DNA of 64,000 nucleotides from Vogesella alkaliphila (GTDB lineage: Bacteria; Pseudomonadota; Gammaproteobacteria; Burkholderiales; Chromobacteriaceae), in contig NZ_BMYW01000003.1 of the NCBI RefSeq assembly GCF_014652475.1, positions 306,039 to 370,038 on the forward strand, written 5' to 3'. The translations under genes and the position numbers were made by a program. Below, in pieces: positions 8,534 to 21,738 of this stretch. Numbering within the stretch: position 1 is the first letter of the stretch; the number at the start of each line of letters is the position of its first letter. The notes under the pieces were generated by a model, which saw only the letters and a list, made by a program, of their open reading frames with translations, was not told the origin of the DNA and ran no database searches.

Positions 8534-9817
8534 TCACTCGGCGTCAGGGTCGGTATCTTCCAGCTCCAGCGCGGCGGCCAGCATCGCCAGGCGCGCGATC
8601 ACGCCGTAGGCGTAGAAGCGGTTGGGGGCGTCGTTCGGCGCCGCCTTGTGGTCGGGCAGGCAGTGCTCTTCGAACGACAGCGGCACGAACTGCATGCCCG
8701 GGGCGTTGAGGTTCTCGTCGACGCCGCGCCCGGTGTGCACGCGGTAGAAGCCGCCGATCACGTAGCGGTCCATCATGTACACCACCGGCTCGGCGACGCC
8801 GTCGTTGACGCACTCGAAGGTGTACACGCCTTCCTGCACGATGACCTCGGACACTTCCAGGCCTTCCTTCACCACCGCCATCTTGTTGCGCGCCTTGCGG
8901 TTGAGGCCGCGCACCTCATCGCCGCTCTTCACGCTCATGATGCCCATGCCGTAGGTGCCGGCGTCGGCCTTCACGATCACGTAGGGCTCGTGGCTGATGC
9001 CGTATTCGCGGTACTTGACGCGGATCTTGTCCAGCATCTGGTCCACCAGCGCGGCAAGCTGGTCCTCGCCCTGGCGCGACTGGAAGTCGAGGCCCTTGGC
9101 GGCGAAGAAGTAGGGATTGATCAGCCACGGGTCGATCGACAGCATCTGCGCGAAGTCGGCGACCACCCTGTCGTAGGCGGCAAAGTGATTGGTCTTGCGC
9201 CGCACCGCCCAGCCGGCGTGCAGCGGCGGCAGCAGGTTCTGCTCGATGTTCTTCAGGATGTCGGGCAGGCCGGCGGACAGGTCGTTGTTGAGCAGCACGA
9301 TGCAGGGGCTGAAGCCGTCGGCCAGCACCACGCGGTTGCCGCGCCGCTCCAGCGGCTCGACGGTGATGATGTCGCCACCCGCGGCAGTCAGCTGCGTCGG
9401 CTCGGTGATTTCCGGGTTCAGCGAGCCCAGGCGCACCTTCAGGCCGGCCTGCTGGAAGATATGCACCAGCGCCGCCACGTTCTGCAGGTAGTAGGTATTG
9501 CGGGTGTGGTTTTCCGGGATCAGCAGGATGCTCTTGGCCTCGGGACAGGCGCGCTCCACCGCGCTCTGCGCCGCCTGCACCGCCAGCGGCAGGAAGTCCG
9601 GATTCAGGTTGTTGAAGCCGCCGGGGAAGAGGTTCATGTCCACCGGCGCCAGCTTGAAACCGCTGTTGCGCAGGTCCACCGAGCCGTAGAACGGGGCGGC
9701 GTGGTTGTTCCACTGCTTGCGGAACCAGTGCTCGATGTGCGGCTGTGCCGCCAGGATGCGGCTCTCCAGTTCCAGCAATGGTCCGGTGAGTGCCGTGGTC
9801 AGGTGCGGTACAGTCAT
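8534..9817 (-). CDS. gshA: Glutamate-cysteine ligase, ATP-grasp (Acidithiobacillus) type
   Basis: The 427-residue protein belongs to the ligase family named for Acidithiobacillus ferrooxidans GshA (TIGR02049), distinct from the E. coli GshA fold. It catalyses the first step of glutathione synthesis. Recognisable segments are [49 protein letters not shown] and [16 protein letters not shown]. This family is typical of Neisseriales and several other betaproteobacteria, which supports the taxonomic guess. It is the first gene of the gshA-gshB-apbE-dgkA group. The spacer before it (9818-9983) holds only the terminator of the kinase gene. Confidence 0.93.
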   Translation of the reverse strand: MTVPHLTTALTGPLLELESRILAAQPHIEHWFRKQWNNHAAPFYGSVDLRNSGFKLAPVDMNLFPGGFNNLNPDFLPLAVQAAQSAVERACPEAKSILLIPENHTRNTYYLQNVAALVHIFQQAGLKVRLGSLNPEITEPTQLTAAGGDIITVEPLERRGNRVVLADGFSPCIVLLNNDLSAGLPDILKNIEQNLLPPLHAGWAVRRKTNHFAAYDRVVADFAQMLSIDPWLINPYFFAAKGLDFQSRQGEDQLAALVDQMLDKIRVKYREYGISHEPYVIVKADAGTYGMGIMSVKSGDEVRGLNRKARNKMAVVKEGLEVSEVIVQEGVYTFECVNDGVAEPVVYMMDRYVIGGFYRVHTGRGVDENLNAPGMQFVPLSFEEHCLPDHKAAPNDAPNRFYAYGVIARLAMLAAALELEDTDPDAE

Positions 9818-9906
9818 GAATCCCTCTCTTGCCCGTCAATCGAATGAGTCAGTTTAACTCTAGGATGGTGGGGTCGCGACGGGGCTTATTCAAGTCAGAA
9901 TGCAAA

Positions 9907-9947
9907 CAGGCCGGCCAGCGCCGTCGTCTGCGGCGCTTGCCGGCCTG
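9907..9947 (-). terminator. Hairpin after the PfkB kinase gene
   Basis: Arms 9907-9923 and 9931-9947 pair over 17 bp with one mismatch around a 7-base loop. On the minus strand it is followed by TTTGCATTC, a weak T-run. It lies 37 bases after the kinase stop and before gshA. Confidence 0.6.
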
Positions 9948-9983
9948 CCATCGCGCCGCTGGATCGGATTCAGCGCGGGCGGC

Positions 9984-10928
9984 TTACAGCGGCCACGGTT
10001 CGTTATAGGCCTGCTGGTACAGCGCGCGCAGTTTTTCCCAGTCGAAAAAGTGGTTCTGCGGGCCGTGGCTGGTGACCTTGATCGCACCGATGACGTTGGC
10101 GAGGCGGCCGGTGGTTTTCCAGTCCAGCCCCTGGCGGATGCCGTACAGCAGGCCGGCGCGGAAGGCGTCGCCGCAGCCCATCGGGTCGATGGGCTTGATC
10201 GGCATCTGCACCCGCGGGATCAGGTGGATGGTGTCGTCGGCGTAGATCTCGGCGCCCTTGGAGCCGCGGGTGACGATCAGCGCCTCGACCTTGCCGGCCA
10301 GCACCTCCACCGGCAGCCCGGCGCGTTCGCGCATCAGCTCGCTCTCGTAGTCGTTGATGGCGACGTAGGTCGCCAGCTCCACGATCTCGTTCAGTTCCTC
10401 GCGCGACAACAGCGGCAGCTCCTGGCCGGGGTCGAAGACGAACGGGATGCCGGCCTCGTGCAGCTCGCGGGTGTGCTGCAGGAAGGCGGCGTGGCCGCCG
10501 GGCGAGACAATCGCCACCTCGATGCGCTGTGGCACGTCGGCGATGTGGTTGACGGTGGCGTGGTCCATCGCGCCGGGGTGGAAGGCCATCAGCTGGTTGC
10601 CGTCCCTGTCGGCGATGCCGAAGCACTGCGAGGTGTACTGGCCGCGGATGGTGCGGATGAAGCGGTCGTCGACGCCGGCGCGCTTCAGGTGCTGGCGGTA
10701 GGGCTCGAAGTCTTCGCCCACCGCGCCCATCACCAGCGGCGTCTCGCCGAGCAGGCACAGGCTGTAGGCGATGTTGCCGGCCGGGCCGCCGAACTCGCGG
10801 CGCATGGTCGGCACCTTGAAGGTGGTCGAGATCTTGTGCAGCTGATCGGGCAGAATATGGTTGTCGAAGCGGTCTTCGAAATGGAACAGCGTGTCGTAGG
10901 CAAGCGCCCCGCAGACGAGAATGGACAT
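9984..10928 (-). CDS. PfkB-family carbohydrate/nucleoside kinase (adenosine-kinase-like)
   Basis: The 314-residue protein is a ribokinase-fold kinase. The N-terminal GG signature appears as EFGGPAGNIAYSL and the C-terminal anion-hole/catalytic motif as DPMGCGDAFRAG, with Asp as base; the usual DTxGAGD is changed to DPMGCGD, a form seen in the group annotated as adenosine kinase in betaproteobacteria. The ATG at 10928 gives MSILVCGALAYD, the standard family start; an upstream in-frame start adds 11 unlikely residues. It is a single-gene unit ending in a hairpin. The true substrate, adenosine or a sugar, is not determined. Confidence 0.82.
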   Translation of the reverse strand: MSILVCGALAYDTLFHFEDRFDNHILPDQLHKISTTFKVPTMRREFGGPAGNIAYSLCLLGETPLVMGAVGEDFEPYRQHLKRAGVDDRFIRTIRGQYTSQCFGIADRDGNQLMAFHPGAMDHATVNHIADVPQRIEVAIVSPGGHAAFLQHTRELHEAGIPFVFDPGQELPLLSREELNEIVELATYVAINDYESELMRERAGLPVEVLAGKVEALIVTRGSKGAEIYADDTIHLIPRVQMPIKPIDPMGCGDAFRAGLLYGIRQGLDWKTTGRLANVIGAIKVTSHGPQNHFFDWEKLRALYQQAYNEPWPL

Positions 10929-11052
10929 GGCTCGCGCGTAAACTGATGAGGAATCGACCATTCTACCATGAAGCCGCGACCGCGCCGCGCTGAACTGTGG
11001 CGTACTGGCAGCGATCTAACGCCATCTGGCGCATTACTACGGAATAAACTGA

Positions 11053-11541
11053 ATGTCTGTAACACGCATGATTTCGCGCCGCCTGCTGCTGGGCGGCCTG
11101 TTGCTGGCGCCGCTGTGCGCCGTGGCCGGCGGCCTGCTGGACGGCGCGGTGCTGACCGGGCTGAACGGCAAGCCGGCCGCGTTCGCCCGCTACCAGGGCA
11201 GGACCACGGTGGTGAACTTCTGGGCCACCTGGTGCGCGCCGTGCCGCAAGGAGATGCCGCTCTTGTCAGCGCTGGCGCCAAGGTTGGCCGCACGCCAGGT
11301 GCGCTTCGTCGGCATCGCTCTGGACCAGCCGGGCGAGGTGGCGGCCTACCTGAAGCAGCTGCCGGTCAGCTATCCGGTGCTGCTGAGCGACGGCGAGGGC
11401 ATCGCGCTGATGCGCGCGCTGGGCAACCGCAGCGGCGGGCTGCCGTTCACCGTGGTGCTAGACGAACAGGGCCGGCCGCTGGCGCGCATCGCCGGGCTGG
11501 TGAGCGAGGCTGAGCTGATGAAGGCGCTGCCGCTGCGCTGA
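11053..11541 (+). CDS. TlpA-like thiol:disulfide thioredoxin-fold protein
   Basis: This 162-residue periplasmic protein has an N-terminal signal (RRLLLGGLLLAPLCAVAGG) and a thioredoxin fold with the active site WCAPC (Cys61, Cys64) after VVNFWAT. The cis-Pro loop is GGLPFTVV. TlpA/ResA proteins reduce disulfides outside the cytoplasm, for example in cytochrome c or copper-centre assembly. An alternative ATG at 11068 would remove five residues. The dispersed repeat at 11280-11294 is read as Arg-Leu-Ala-Ala in frame, and a Leu-Leu pair is coded CTC-TTG. Another repeat copy lies just after the stop. Confidence 0.85.
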   Translation: MSVTRMISRRLLLGGLLLAPLCAVAGGLLDGAVLTGLNGKPAAFARYQGRTTVVNFWATWCAPCRKEMPLLSALAPRLAARQVRFVGIALDQPGEVAAYLKQLPVSYPVLLSDGEGIALMRALGNRSGGLPFTVVLDEQGRPLARIAGLVSEAELMKALPLR

Positions 11542-11546
11542 CGGCG

Positions 11547-11561
11547 TTGCGGCCAACCCTG
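11547..11561. repeat. Dispersed word, one-base variant
   Basis: TTGCGGCCAACCCTG begins 6 bases after the TlpA-like stop, in the short spacer between two convergent genes. Confidence 0.75.
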
Positions 11562-11599
11562 GGCCGATGGCGCTGGCGTGGCTGTGCCGACGCTACTGC

Positions 11600-14500
11600 T
11601 CAGATCATCACCTCGGCGGCACTCTTGGCCGCGGCCGCCGCGGCCGCCGCGGTCGCCGGCGCATCCAGCAGCAGGCGCACCTGCTGCTGCAACTCGTCGC
11701 GCAGCCGCTGCAGCTGGCTCACGGTGTGCTCGTCGGCGTCCTGCAGCTCGAACTGGTGCCAGGTCAGCACCCGCTCGTTGAGGGTGTACAGCTGCTGGTG
11801 CAGCTGGCCGATGCGGCGGTACAGCGGGTGCTGGCCGAAGTAGGCGCTGCCGGCACCGTGGTACCAGTTGTCGAAGTCGCGGTAGCTGTTGCCGTGCTCC
11901 TGCGGCGGCAGCTCGCGCGCGCCTTGCCGCAGGCAGTCGATCAGGCGGTTGCTGGCCTGGCGGTGCGCCAGCTCCAGGTTGAACAACCGGGTGTCGTCGC
12001 CGGTCCAGCGCCGCTTGCTGGCCAGCTGCCAGGCGGCGGCGCCCTGCCACTGCTGCGCCCAGCCCGGCAGCGCGTCCGCCGGCATCGGCCGCGCGATGCC
12101 GAAGCCCTGCGCGTGGTCGCAGCCGATGTGCAAGAGCAGGCTGCCATGCTCGATGCTCTCCACGCCCTCGGCCACCACCGAGCGGTTGAACGCCTCCGAC
12201 AGCCCGATGATGCCCTGCACGATGGCGAGGTCGTCGCCGTCCTCGTGCATGTCGCGGATGAAGGACTGGTCGATCTTCAGCTTGCCGGCCGGCAGGCGCT
12301 TCAGGTACAGCAGCGAGGAGTAGCCGGTGCCGAAGTCGTCGAGCGAGAACTCCACCCCCAGCTCGCGGCAGGTGGCCATCAGCGCGCCGACGCGGGTGAT
12401 GTCCTGCAGCGCGGTGCTTTCCAGCACCTCGATCTCCAGCATCCCGGCCGGCAGCGCCGGGTATTCCGCCAGCAGCGCCGCCAGCCGCTCGGCGAAGTTG
12501 TCCTGCTGCAGGTGGTGGGCGGAGATGTTGACGCTGACCGGCAGCGTCATGCCCTGCGCCTGCCAGGCCTGCATCTGCGCCAGCGCGCTGCGGATCACCC
12601 ATTCGCCGAGCGCGATATCCAGCGCGCTGCCTTCGGCGTCGGCCAGGAAGTGGGCCGGGGTCAGCAGGCCCTGTTCCGGGTGCTGCCAGCGCATCAGCGC
12701 CTCGGCGCCGACCACGCTGCCGTCGCGCATATTGACCTTGGGCTGGTAGTACAGGCACAGCTCGCCGTGCTGCAGCGCCTGCGCCAGCCGTCCCAGCCCT
12801 TCCTGGCGGAAGCGGCTCTGGCGGTCGTGCTCGGCGTCGAAGATCTGGTAGCCGTTGCGGCCCTTGTCCTTGGCCTGGTACATCGCCTGGTCGGCGTGGC
12901 GCAGCAGGGTGTCCGGGTCCTGCTCGTCCTGCGGATACAGGGTGACGCCGATGCTGGCCGAGATCTCGATGCGGATGTCGCCCAGCTGCACCGGGTGGGC
13001 GACGGTGTCCAGCACCCGCTGCAGGCTGTGACGGCAGGTCTGCAGGTCGGGCAGGCCGGACAGCAGCAGCACGAATTCGTCGCCGCCCAGCCGCGCCAGG
13101 GTGTCGCCGCCCTGCAGCGTGTGCTGCAGCCGCTCGGCGACCTGCACCAGCAGGCGGTCGCCGACCTCGTGGCCGTAGCGGTCGTTGACCGCCTTGAAGC
13201 CGTCCAGGTCCATGAAACAGATCGCCAGCCAGTGGCCGCTGTGCTGCGCCTGGGCGATGGCCTCCCTCATGCGGTCGGCTAGCAGCACGCGGTTGGGCAG
13301 GTGGGTGAGCGGGTCGTGGTGCGCCATCTGCGCCAGCCGGTTTTCCTGTGCCTTCATCACCGTGATGTCGGCGAACACGGCGATGTAGTGGCGCACATTG
13401 CCGGACTGGTCGTGGATCACCGACACCGACAGCAGCAGCGGCGCCACCTCGCCGTCCTTGCGCCGGTTCCAGATCTCGCCCTGCCAGTGGCCGCTGCTCT
13501 GCAGCTTGTCGCGCATGGCGAGGTAGAACACCGAGTCGTGGCGTGCCGACTGCAGCTTGCGCGGGGTATGGCCGATCAGCTCGTCGCGCTCGTAGCCGGT
13601 GATGCTGCAGCAGGCGCGGTTGACGTCCAGCAGCCGGCCGCGGGCGTCGGCAATGATGATGCCGTCGTGGGAGTGCTTGAACACGCCGGCCAGCAGCCGC
13701 AGCCGTTCTTCGGCGCGGGTCTGCTCGGTGATGTCGTTCCAGGCGCCGATGATGCCGGCGATCTCGCCGTAGTCGTCGTAGAACACGTCCTTGGACAGGA
13801 TCACCTCGCGCCGCTGCTGGCGCTGGGTGACGATGCTGGCCTGGTAGTCGAGGTGGGGCTGACCGGCCAGCAGCGCGCTGTCGTGCAGGCAGTGCACGGT
13901 GGCGATGTCGGCCGGCCACAGCTCGGCCGGGGTCTTGCCGCGGATCTCGATGCGGGTGTAGCCGGTGACGCGGGTGAAGGCGGCGTTGCAGCCGAGGAAG
14001 CGCCCCTGCGCGTCCTTGTAGAACACCGGGATCGGGATCGCCATCAGCAGCATGTCGGCGAAGCGCTGGCTCTTCGCCCAGTGCTCGTCGGCGGACTGCA
14101 CCGCCGCCGCCATGCGGTTGAAGGCGACGCCGAGGCGGCCGATCTCGTCATGGCGGCTCTCCGGCGCCCGCGTCAGCAGCTGGCCCTGCCCCAGTGCCTC
14201 GGCGGCCTGCGCCAGGTATTGCAGGCGCCGGCTCAGCCACAGCGTGACCCAGATCATCCAGCCGGTGGCGAGGATGATGCCGGCGACGATCAGCGGCCCG
14301 GTGCGCTGCGCGAGGCCGGCCAGCAGGCGGCTGGTCTCGCTCTGCCGCAGGCCGGCCTGGATCTGGCCCTGGCTGATGTTGAAGCGCAGGTCGAGGATGT
14401 CGTCGGCGCTGTCCTGCAGCGAACGGTCCGCCTGCGGCTGCACGCCGTCGGCGAGGCCGGCGCGGGCCAGCTCCTTGCCGCTGGAGTCGCGGATGATCAG

Positions 14501-14761
14501 GTAGGCGATGTCGCCGCCGTGGCTCAGCTCGCCGGCGATCTCCTGCAGCGTGATGAAGTCGCGTTCCAGCAGCGGCGCGATCAGTGCAGCCTGCAGCTCG
14601 CTGTGCAGGCTGCGGCTGCGCAGCTGCGCCTGTTCCACCGCCATGTCCTGCAGCACGCGGGCGCTTTGCCAGGCGATGCCGGCAAAGACCAGCAGCTGGA
14701 TCAGCAGCAGCACCGGGATGATGGCCCATTTCAGCGAACGGGGACGCAGCGGCAGGCGCAT
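11600..14761 (-). CDS. Membrane PAS-PAS-GGDEF-EAL protein with C-terminal CZB-like domain
   Basis: A 1053-residue c-di-GMP enzyme. Order of parts: membrane segment about 12-31, periplasmic domain to about 155, second membrane segment about 157-176, HAMP region to about 230, two PAS domains (about 230-350 and 355-475), GGDEF domain with intact LGGDEF at 559-563, EAL domain with EALMRW at 687-692 and the DDFGTGYSS loop, then about 110 residues with the pattern FDNWYHG...PLYRRIGQLHQQLY, resembling a chemoreceptor zinc-binding (CZB) domain but lacking the usual Cys. No RxxD inhibition site is seen before GGDEF. The start overlaps the stop of the PhnD-like gene (TAATG), so the periplasmic binding protein probably signals through this enzyme. 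Confidence 0.9.
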   Translation of the reverse strand: MRLPLRPRSLKWAIIPVLLLIQLLVFAGIAWQSARVLQDMAVEQAQLRSRSLHSELQAALIAPLLERDFITLQEIAGELSHGGDIAYLIIRDSSGKELARAGLADGVQPQADRSLQDSADDILDLRFNISQGQIQAGLRQSETSRLLAGLAQRTGPLIVAGIILATGWMIWVTLWLSRRLQYLAQAAEALGQGQLLTRAPESRHDEIGRLGVAFNRMAAAVQSADEHWAKSQRFADMLLMAIPIPVFYKDAQGRFLGCNAAFTRVTGYTRIEIRGKTPAELWPADIATVHCLHDSALLAGQPHLDYQASIVTQRQQRREVILSKDVFYDDYGEIAGIIGAWNDITEQTRAEERLRLLAGVFKHSHDGIIIADARGRLLDVNRACCSITGYERDELIGHTPRKLQSARHDSVFYLAMRDKLQSSGHWQGEIWNRRKDGEVAPLLLSVSVIHDQSGNVRHYIAVFADITVMKAQENRLAQMAHHDPLTHLPNRVLLADRMREAIAQAQHSGHWLAICFMDLDGFKAVNDRYGHEVGDRLLVQVAERLQHTLQGGDTLARLGGDEFVLLLSGLPDLQTCRHSLQRVLDTVAHPVQLGDIRIEISASIGVTLYPQDEQDPDTLLRHADQAMYQAKDKGRNGYQIFDAEHDRQSRFRQEGLGRLAQALQHGELCLYYQPKVNMRDGSVVGAEALMRWQHPEQGLLTPAHFLADAEGSALDIALGEWVIRSALAQMQAWQAQGMTLPVSVNISAHHLQQDNFAERLAALLAEYPALPAGMLEIEVLESTALQDITRVGALMATCRELGVEFSLDDFGTGYSSLLYLKRLPAGKLKIDQSFIRDMHEDGDDLAIVQGIIGLSEAFNRSVVAEGVESIEHGSLLLHIGCDHAQGFGIARPMPADALPGWAQQWQGAAAWQLASKRRWTGDDTRLFNLELAHRQASNRLIDCLRQGARELPPQEHGNSYRDFDNWYHGAGSAYFGQHPLYRRIGQLHQQLYTLNERVLTWHQFELQDADEHTVSQLQRLRDELQQQVRLLLDAPATAAAAAAAAKSAAEVMI

Positions 14762-15585
14762 TATCGCAGCAGCCCTTTCAGGTCGCGGACGTATGGGTCC
14801 AGCGCGCGCATGTCCGGCTCGCCGACCGGACGCAGGCCGCCGTGGTTCAGGTCGCGGCTGAACGCGCGTCCCTGCGGCGTGTCGTTGGCGAAGGTCAGCA
14901 GCTGTTGCTGCAGCCGCGCCAGCCGCGCATCGCCGAGGCGCTTGTGGCCGAGGTACAGCTGCGGCGTGGTGTGCGGCAGCCGGGCCAGGATGCGGATCTT
15001 GCCGCCGATGTCGCCGCCGAACTGGTGCAGCGCGCTGACCGAGATGATGGCGGCCGCCGACTCGCCGCTCAGCAGCGCCGCCAGCGAGTTGGCGTGGCTG
15101 CCGGTCGGCCGGATGACGATATTGTTGCCGGGGACGAAGCCGGCCCGGCTCAGGTAGCGCTGTGCCGCCAGGGTCAGGTTGGCGAGGCGGTCGCTGGTCG
15201 ACACCGTCTGGCCGCGCAGCTGCGCCAGCTCGCGAATGCCGTCACGGCGGGTGACCAGCAGCGGCTCCAGGTCGGTCAGCGGTCGCGCCAGCGGCCGGTA
15301 GTCCTGTTCCAGCTGCGCTAGGCGGCCGAAGTAGGGCGAGGTGGCGATGATGTCGTAGCGCCCCTGGCGCGTGCGTTCGAGGAAAAAAGCGTAGTCGGCG
15401 GCGCTTTCCAGCGTCACCGGCTGCTGCAGGCTGCGTTCCAGCTCGGCGCGCAGCGGCTCGTACAGCGTGGCCAGCTTGCGGGCCGACATATAGGGCACCA
15501 CGCCCAGCACCAGCGCGGGGGCGGCGTGCACGCTCGCCAGCAGGCACAGCCACAGCAGGCCGGCGGTCAGTAGGTTCTTGGCCAT
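14761..15585 (-). CDS. PhnD-like periplasmic phosphate/phosphonate-type binding protein
   Basis: The 274-residue protein has a clean signal peptide (MAKNLLTAGLLWLCLLASVHA) and the type II periplasmic binding fold of the PhnD/SsuA-like group, with LVLGVVPYMSARKLATLYEPL, YDIIATSPYFGRL and VIRPTGSHANSLAALLSGESAAA segments. The ATG at 15585 is chosen because the signal peptide begins there; the frame extends further upstream without support. No ABC permease or ATPase is nearby. Instead the gene is fused by a one-base overlap to the GGDEF-EAL gene, so it is more likely a ligand sensor than a transport component. The ligand is unknown. Confidence 0.8.
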   Translation of the reverse strand: MAKNLLTAGLLWLCLLASVHAAPALVLGVVPYMSARKLATLYEPLRAELERSLQQPVTLESAADYAFFLERTRQGRYDIIATSPYFGRLAQLEQDYRPLARPLTDLEPLLVTRRDGIRELAQLRGQTVSTSDRLANLTLAAQRYLSRAGFVPGNNIVIRPTGSHANSLAALLSGESAAAIISVSALHQFGGDIGGKIRILARLPHTTPQLYLGHKRLGDARLARLQQQLLTFANDTPQGRAFSRDLNHGGLRPVGEPDMRALDPYVRDLKGLLR

Positions 15586-15795
15586 CCATCCAGTCTCGTT
15601 ATCGTTGGGTCGGCGCGGCACGCCATGGACCCGATGGCATGATTGTTGATGACAATGGAATTTAATTGCGCGATTGCCCCGCTCATGATGAAGCAAATAC
15701 GGGGCGGGCGCAAAAAAGGGAACTGATCTGGCGCAAACGTGGTGCGAAATCTATCGAAATGTCGCGTTGCAGCAAAATGCCTGAATCATGACGTG

Positions 15796-15828
15796 TTGCG
15801 GCCAACCCTGGTGCAAGGTTGGCCGCAA
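15796..15828. repeat. Inverted pair of the dispersed word after fadH
   Basis: Two 15-base copies (15796-15810 and 15814-15828) face each other with a 3-base loop GTG; the 15 bp stem has one mismatch. The pair lies 41 bases beyond the fadH stop on the minus strand, where a terminator would be expected. No T-run follows. Confidence 0.8.
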
Positions 15829-15868
15829 TGGGGGGAGGGCGGCGCCGCTCACGCGCGCCAGCCGGTGC

Positions 15869-18011
<2,143 letters not shown>

Positions 18012-18202
18012 CCCGCCAGGCGCCGGTGCGGCGGGACGGGGCGTGCGCGGCGACCGGTAACGACAAGACTGCGCCTTTTGCTGGCGAAACCGGGGGCGGC
18101 TGGCGGATAATACGGCACTCGTAAAGACCGCATCGTTTGCAGGGTTGTTGTTCCTTCCCGGGCCGGCGCGGCGGCCGCCACATTCAGAAACATAGGTACA
18201 GC

Positions 18203-18547
18203 ATGACTAATTTGCCCCAATGCCCGCAGTGCGGCTCGGAATTCACCTACCAGGACGGCGCGATGTTCGTCTGCCCCGAGTGCGCGCATGAGTGGTCCGC
18301 CGATGCCGCGGCCACGGAAGAGGCCGAGCCGCAGCGCGTGGTACGCGATGCCAACGGCAATGTGCTGCAGGACGGCGACAGCGTGACCGTGATCAAGGAC
18401 CTGAAGGTCAAGGGCTCGTCGCTGGTGGTCAAGGTCGGCACCAAGGTGAAGAGCATCCGCCTGGTCGACGGCGATCACGACATCGACTGCAAGATCGACG
18501 GCATCGGCGCGATGCAGCTGAAGTCGGAATTCGTCAAGAAAGCCTGA
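18203..18547 (+). CDS. phnA: PhnA/YjdM-family zinc-ribbon protein
   Basis: The 114-residue protein has the PhnA (YjdM) layout: an N-terminal zinc ribbon with [13 protein letters not shown] and CPECAHEW, then a beta-rich domain [25 protein letters not shown] and IKVGTKVK-like repeats ending in [18 protein letters not shown]. Despite the name it is not required for phosphonate breakdown; some members have phosphonoacetate hydrolase activity, but the general role is unclear. The ATG at 18203 is the conserved family start ([12 protein letters not shown]). It is divergent from fadH and precedes the carbonic-anhydrase-like gene by 52 bases. Confidence 0.9.
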   Translation: MTNLPQCPQCGSEFTYQDGAMFVCPECAHEWSADAAATEEAEPQRVVRDANGNVLQDGDSVTVIKDLKVKGSSLVVKVGTKVKSIRLVDGDHDIDCKIDGIGAMQLKSEFVKKA

Positions 18548-18599
18548 TCCGCCGCGCCGCAGACGCTGCGGCAGGGCAGGACACGAGAGAGGGGATGCG

Positions 18600-19169
18600 A
18601 TGTGCCAGGCACAACACTCGCCGCTGGCTGACTGCCACGGCAGCGCGGCGCGGCCGGTCGGCCGGCGCCAGTTCGTGAAACTGGCGGCCATGGGTGGCGC
18701 CGCGGCGCTGCTGGGCAGCTTCCTGCCGCGCACCGCGCACGCCGCCGGCGGCACCGAGGCGCTGCTGCTGTCGTGCATGGACTACCGGCTGGTCGACGAT
18801 ACCGAGCGCTTCATGGCCGGCAAGGGCATGAAGGACAAGTACGACCACATCGTGCTGGCCGGCGCCTCGCTCGGCGCGCTCACCGGCAAGTTCCCGGCGT
18901 GGAATACCGCGTTCTGGGAGCACCTCGACGTCGCCATCAGCCTGCACCACATCCACAAGGTGATGCTGCTCGACCACCGCGACTGCGGTGCCTACAAGGT
19001 GGTGCTGGGCGAGGACTTCGGCCAGGCGCCGGACAAGGAAACCCGCGTCCACGCCGAGACGCTGATGGCGCTGCGCAAGGCGATCCTGCAAAAGCATCCG
19101 CAACTGCAGGTGGAGAGCTACCTGATGGCGCTGGACGGCAGCGTGCAGCAGATCGTGCCCCGCGCCTGA
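18600..19169 (+). CDS. Tat-exported beta-carbonic-anhydrase-like protein
   Basis: The 189-residue protein begins with a twin-arginine signal (GRRQFVKLAAMGG, Arg22-Arg23, followed by a hydrophobic stretch and an AHA cleavage site), so it should be exported folded. The mature part has the beta-carbonic anhydrase zinc ligands Cys59, His126 and Cys129 in SCMDYRL and DHRDCGAYK, with the Asp61-Arg63 dyad. It is shorter than typical beta-class enzymes (about 200-220 residues) and lacks part of the C-terminal helices, so activity is not certain. GAGAGGGG precedes the ATG. It ends at a hairpin terminator at 19188-19220. Confidence 0.8.
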   Translation: MCQAQHSPLADCHGSAARPVGRRQFVKLAAMGGAAALLGSFLPRTAHAAGGTEALLLSCMDYRLVDDTERFMAGKGMKDKYDHIVLAGASLGALTGKFPAWNTAFWEHLDVAISLHHIHKVMLLDHRDCGAYKVVLGEDFGQAPDKETRVHAETLMALRKAILQKHPQLQVESYLMALDGSVQQIVPRA

Positions 19170-19187
19170 TCCCGCGCTGATTCCGAC

Positions 19188-19220
19188 ACCGCCGCCCGGC
19201 CCTGCTTCGCGGCGGTTTTT
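19188..19220 (+). terminator. Terminator after the carbonic-anhydrase-like gene
   Basis: ACCGCCGC (19188-19195) pairs with GCGGCGGT (19209-19216), followed by TTTTTC. It sits 19 bases past the stop. Confidence 0.7.
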
Positions 19221-19223
19221 CTT

Positions 19224-19243
19224 TGCGGCCAACGTTGGCCGCA
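19224..19243. repeat. Palindromic fused repeat word
   Basis: TGCGGCCAACGTTGGCCGCA is a perfect 20-base palindrome placed between the two facing terminators of the carbonic-anhydrase-like gene and topA. Confidence 0.85.
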
Positions 19244-19256
19244 GCCTGATGCCGGG

Positions 19257-19289
19257 CAAGAAAAAACGCCGCTGGGTGTCAGCGGCGTT
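19257..19289 (-). terminator. Terminator after topA
   Basis: On the minus strand a 10 bp stem (19289-19280 with 19274-19265) with a 5-base loop is followed by six T residues. It lies 20 bases past the topA stop. Confidence 0.85.
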
Positions 19290-19308
19290 GTCTCGAGGCG
19301 GAACCGGA

Positions 19309-21603
<2,295 letters not shown>

Positions 21604-21657
21604 AACGGTCTGTTTTCGGTAGTGCGCCGGGGGGCACGACAATATTGTGTATTCATC

Positions 21658-21690
21658 AAACAAAACAAGAGCGCAAGGTTTGCGCTCTTG
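21658..21690 (-). terminator. Terminator after smg
   Basis: Arms 21690-21680 and 21676-21666 form a perfect 11 bp stem with a 3-base loop on the minus strand, followed by TTTTGTTT. It lies between smg and topA. Confidence 0.85.
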
Positions 21691-21706
21691 ATCGGGCGTT
21701 TTTCCG

Positions 21707-21721
21707 CTGCGGCCAACCTTG
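21707..21721. repeat. Dispersed word after smg
   Basis: CTGCGGCCAACCTTG, an exact core copy, begins 18 bases after the smg stop and before the smg terminator. Confidence 0.85.
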
Positions 21722-21738
21722 AGGCGCGCAGCCGGGGC

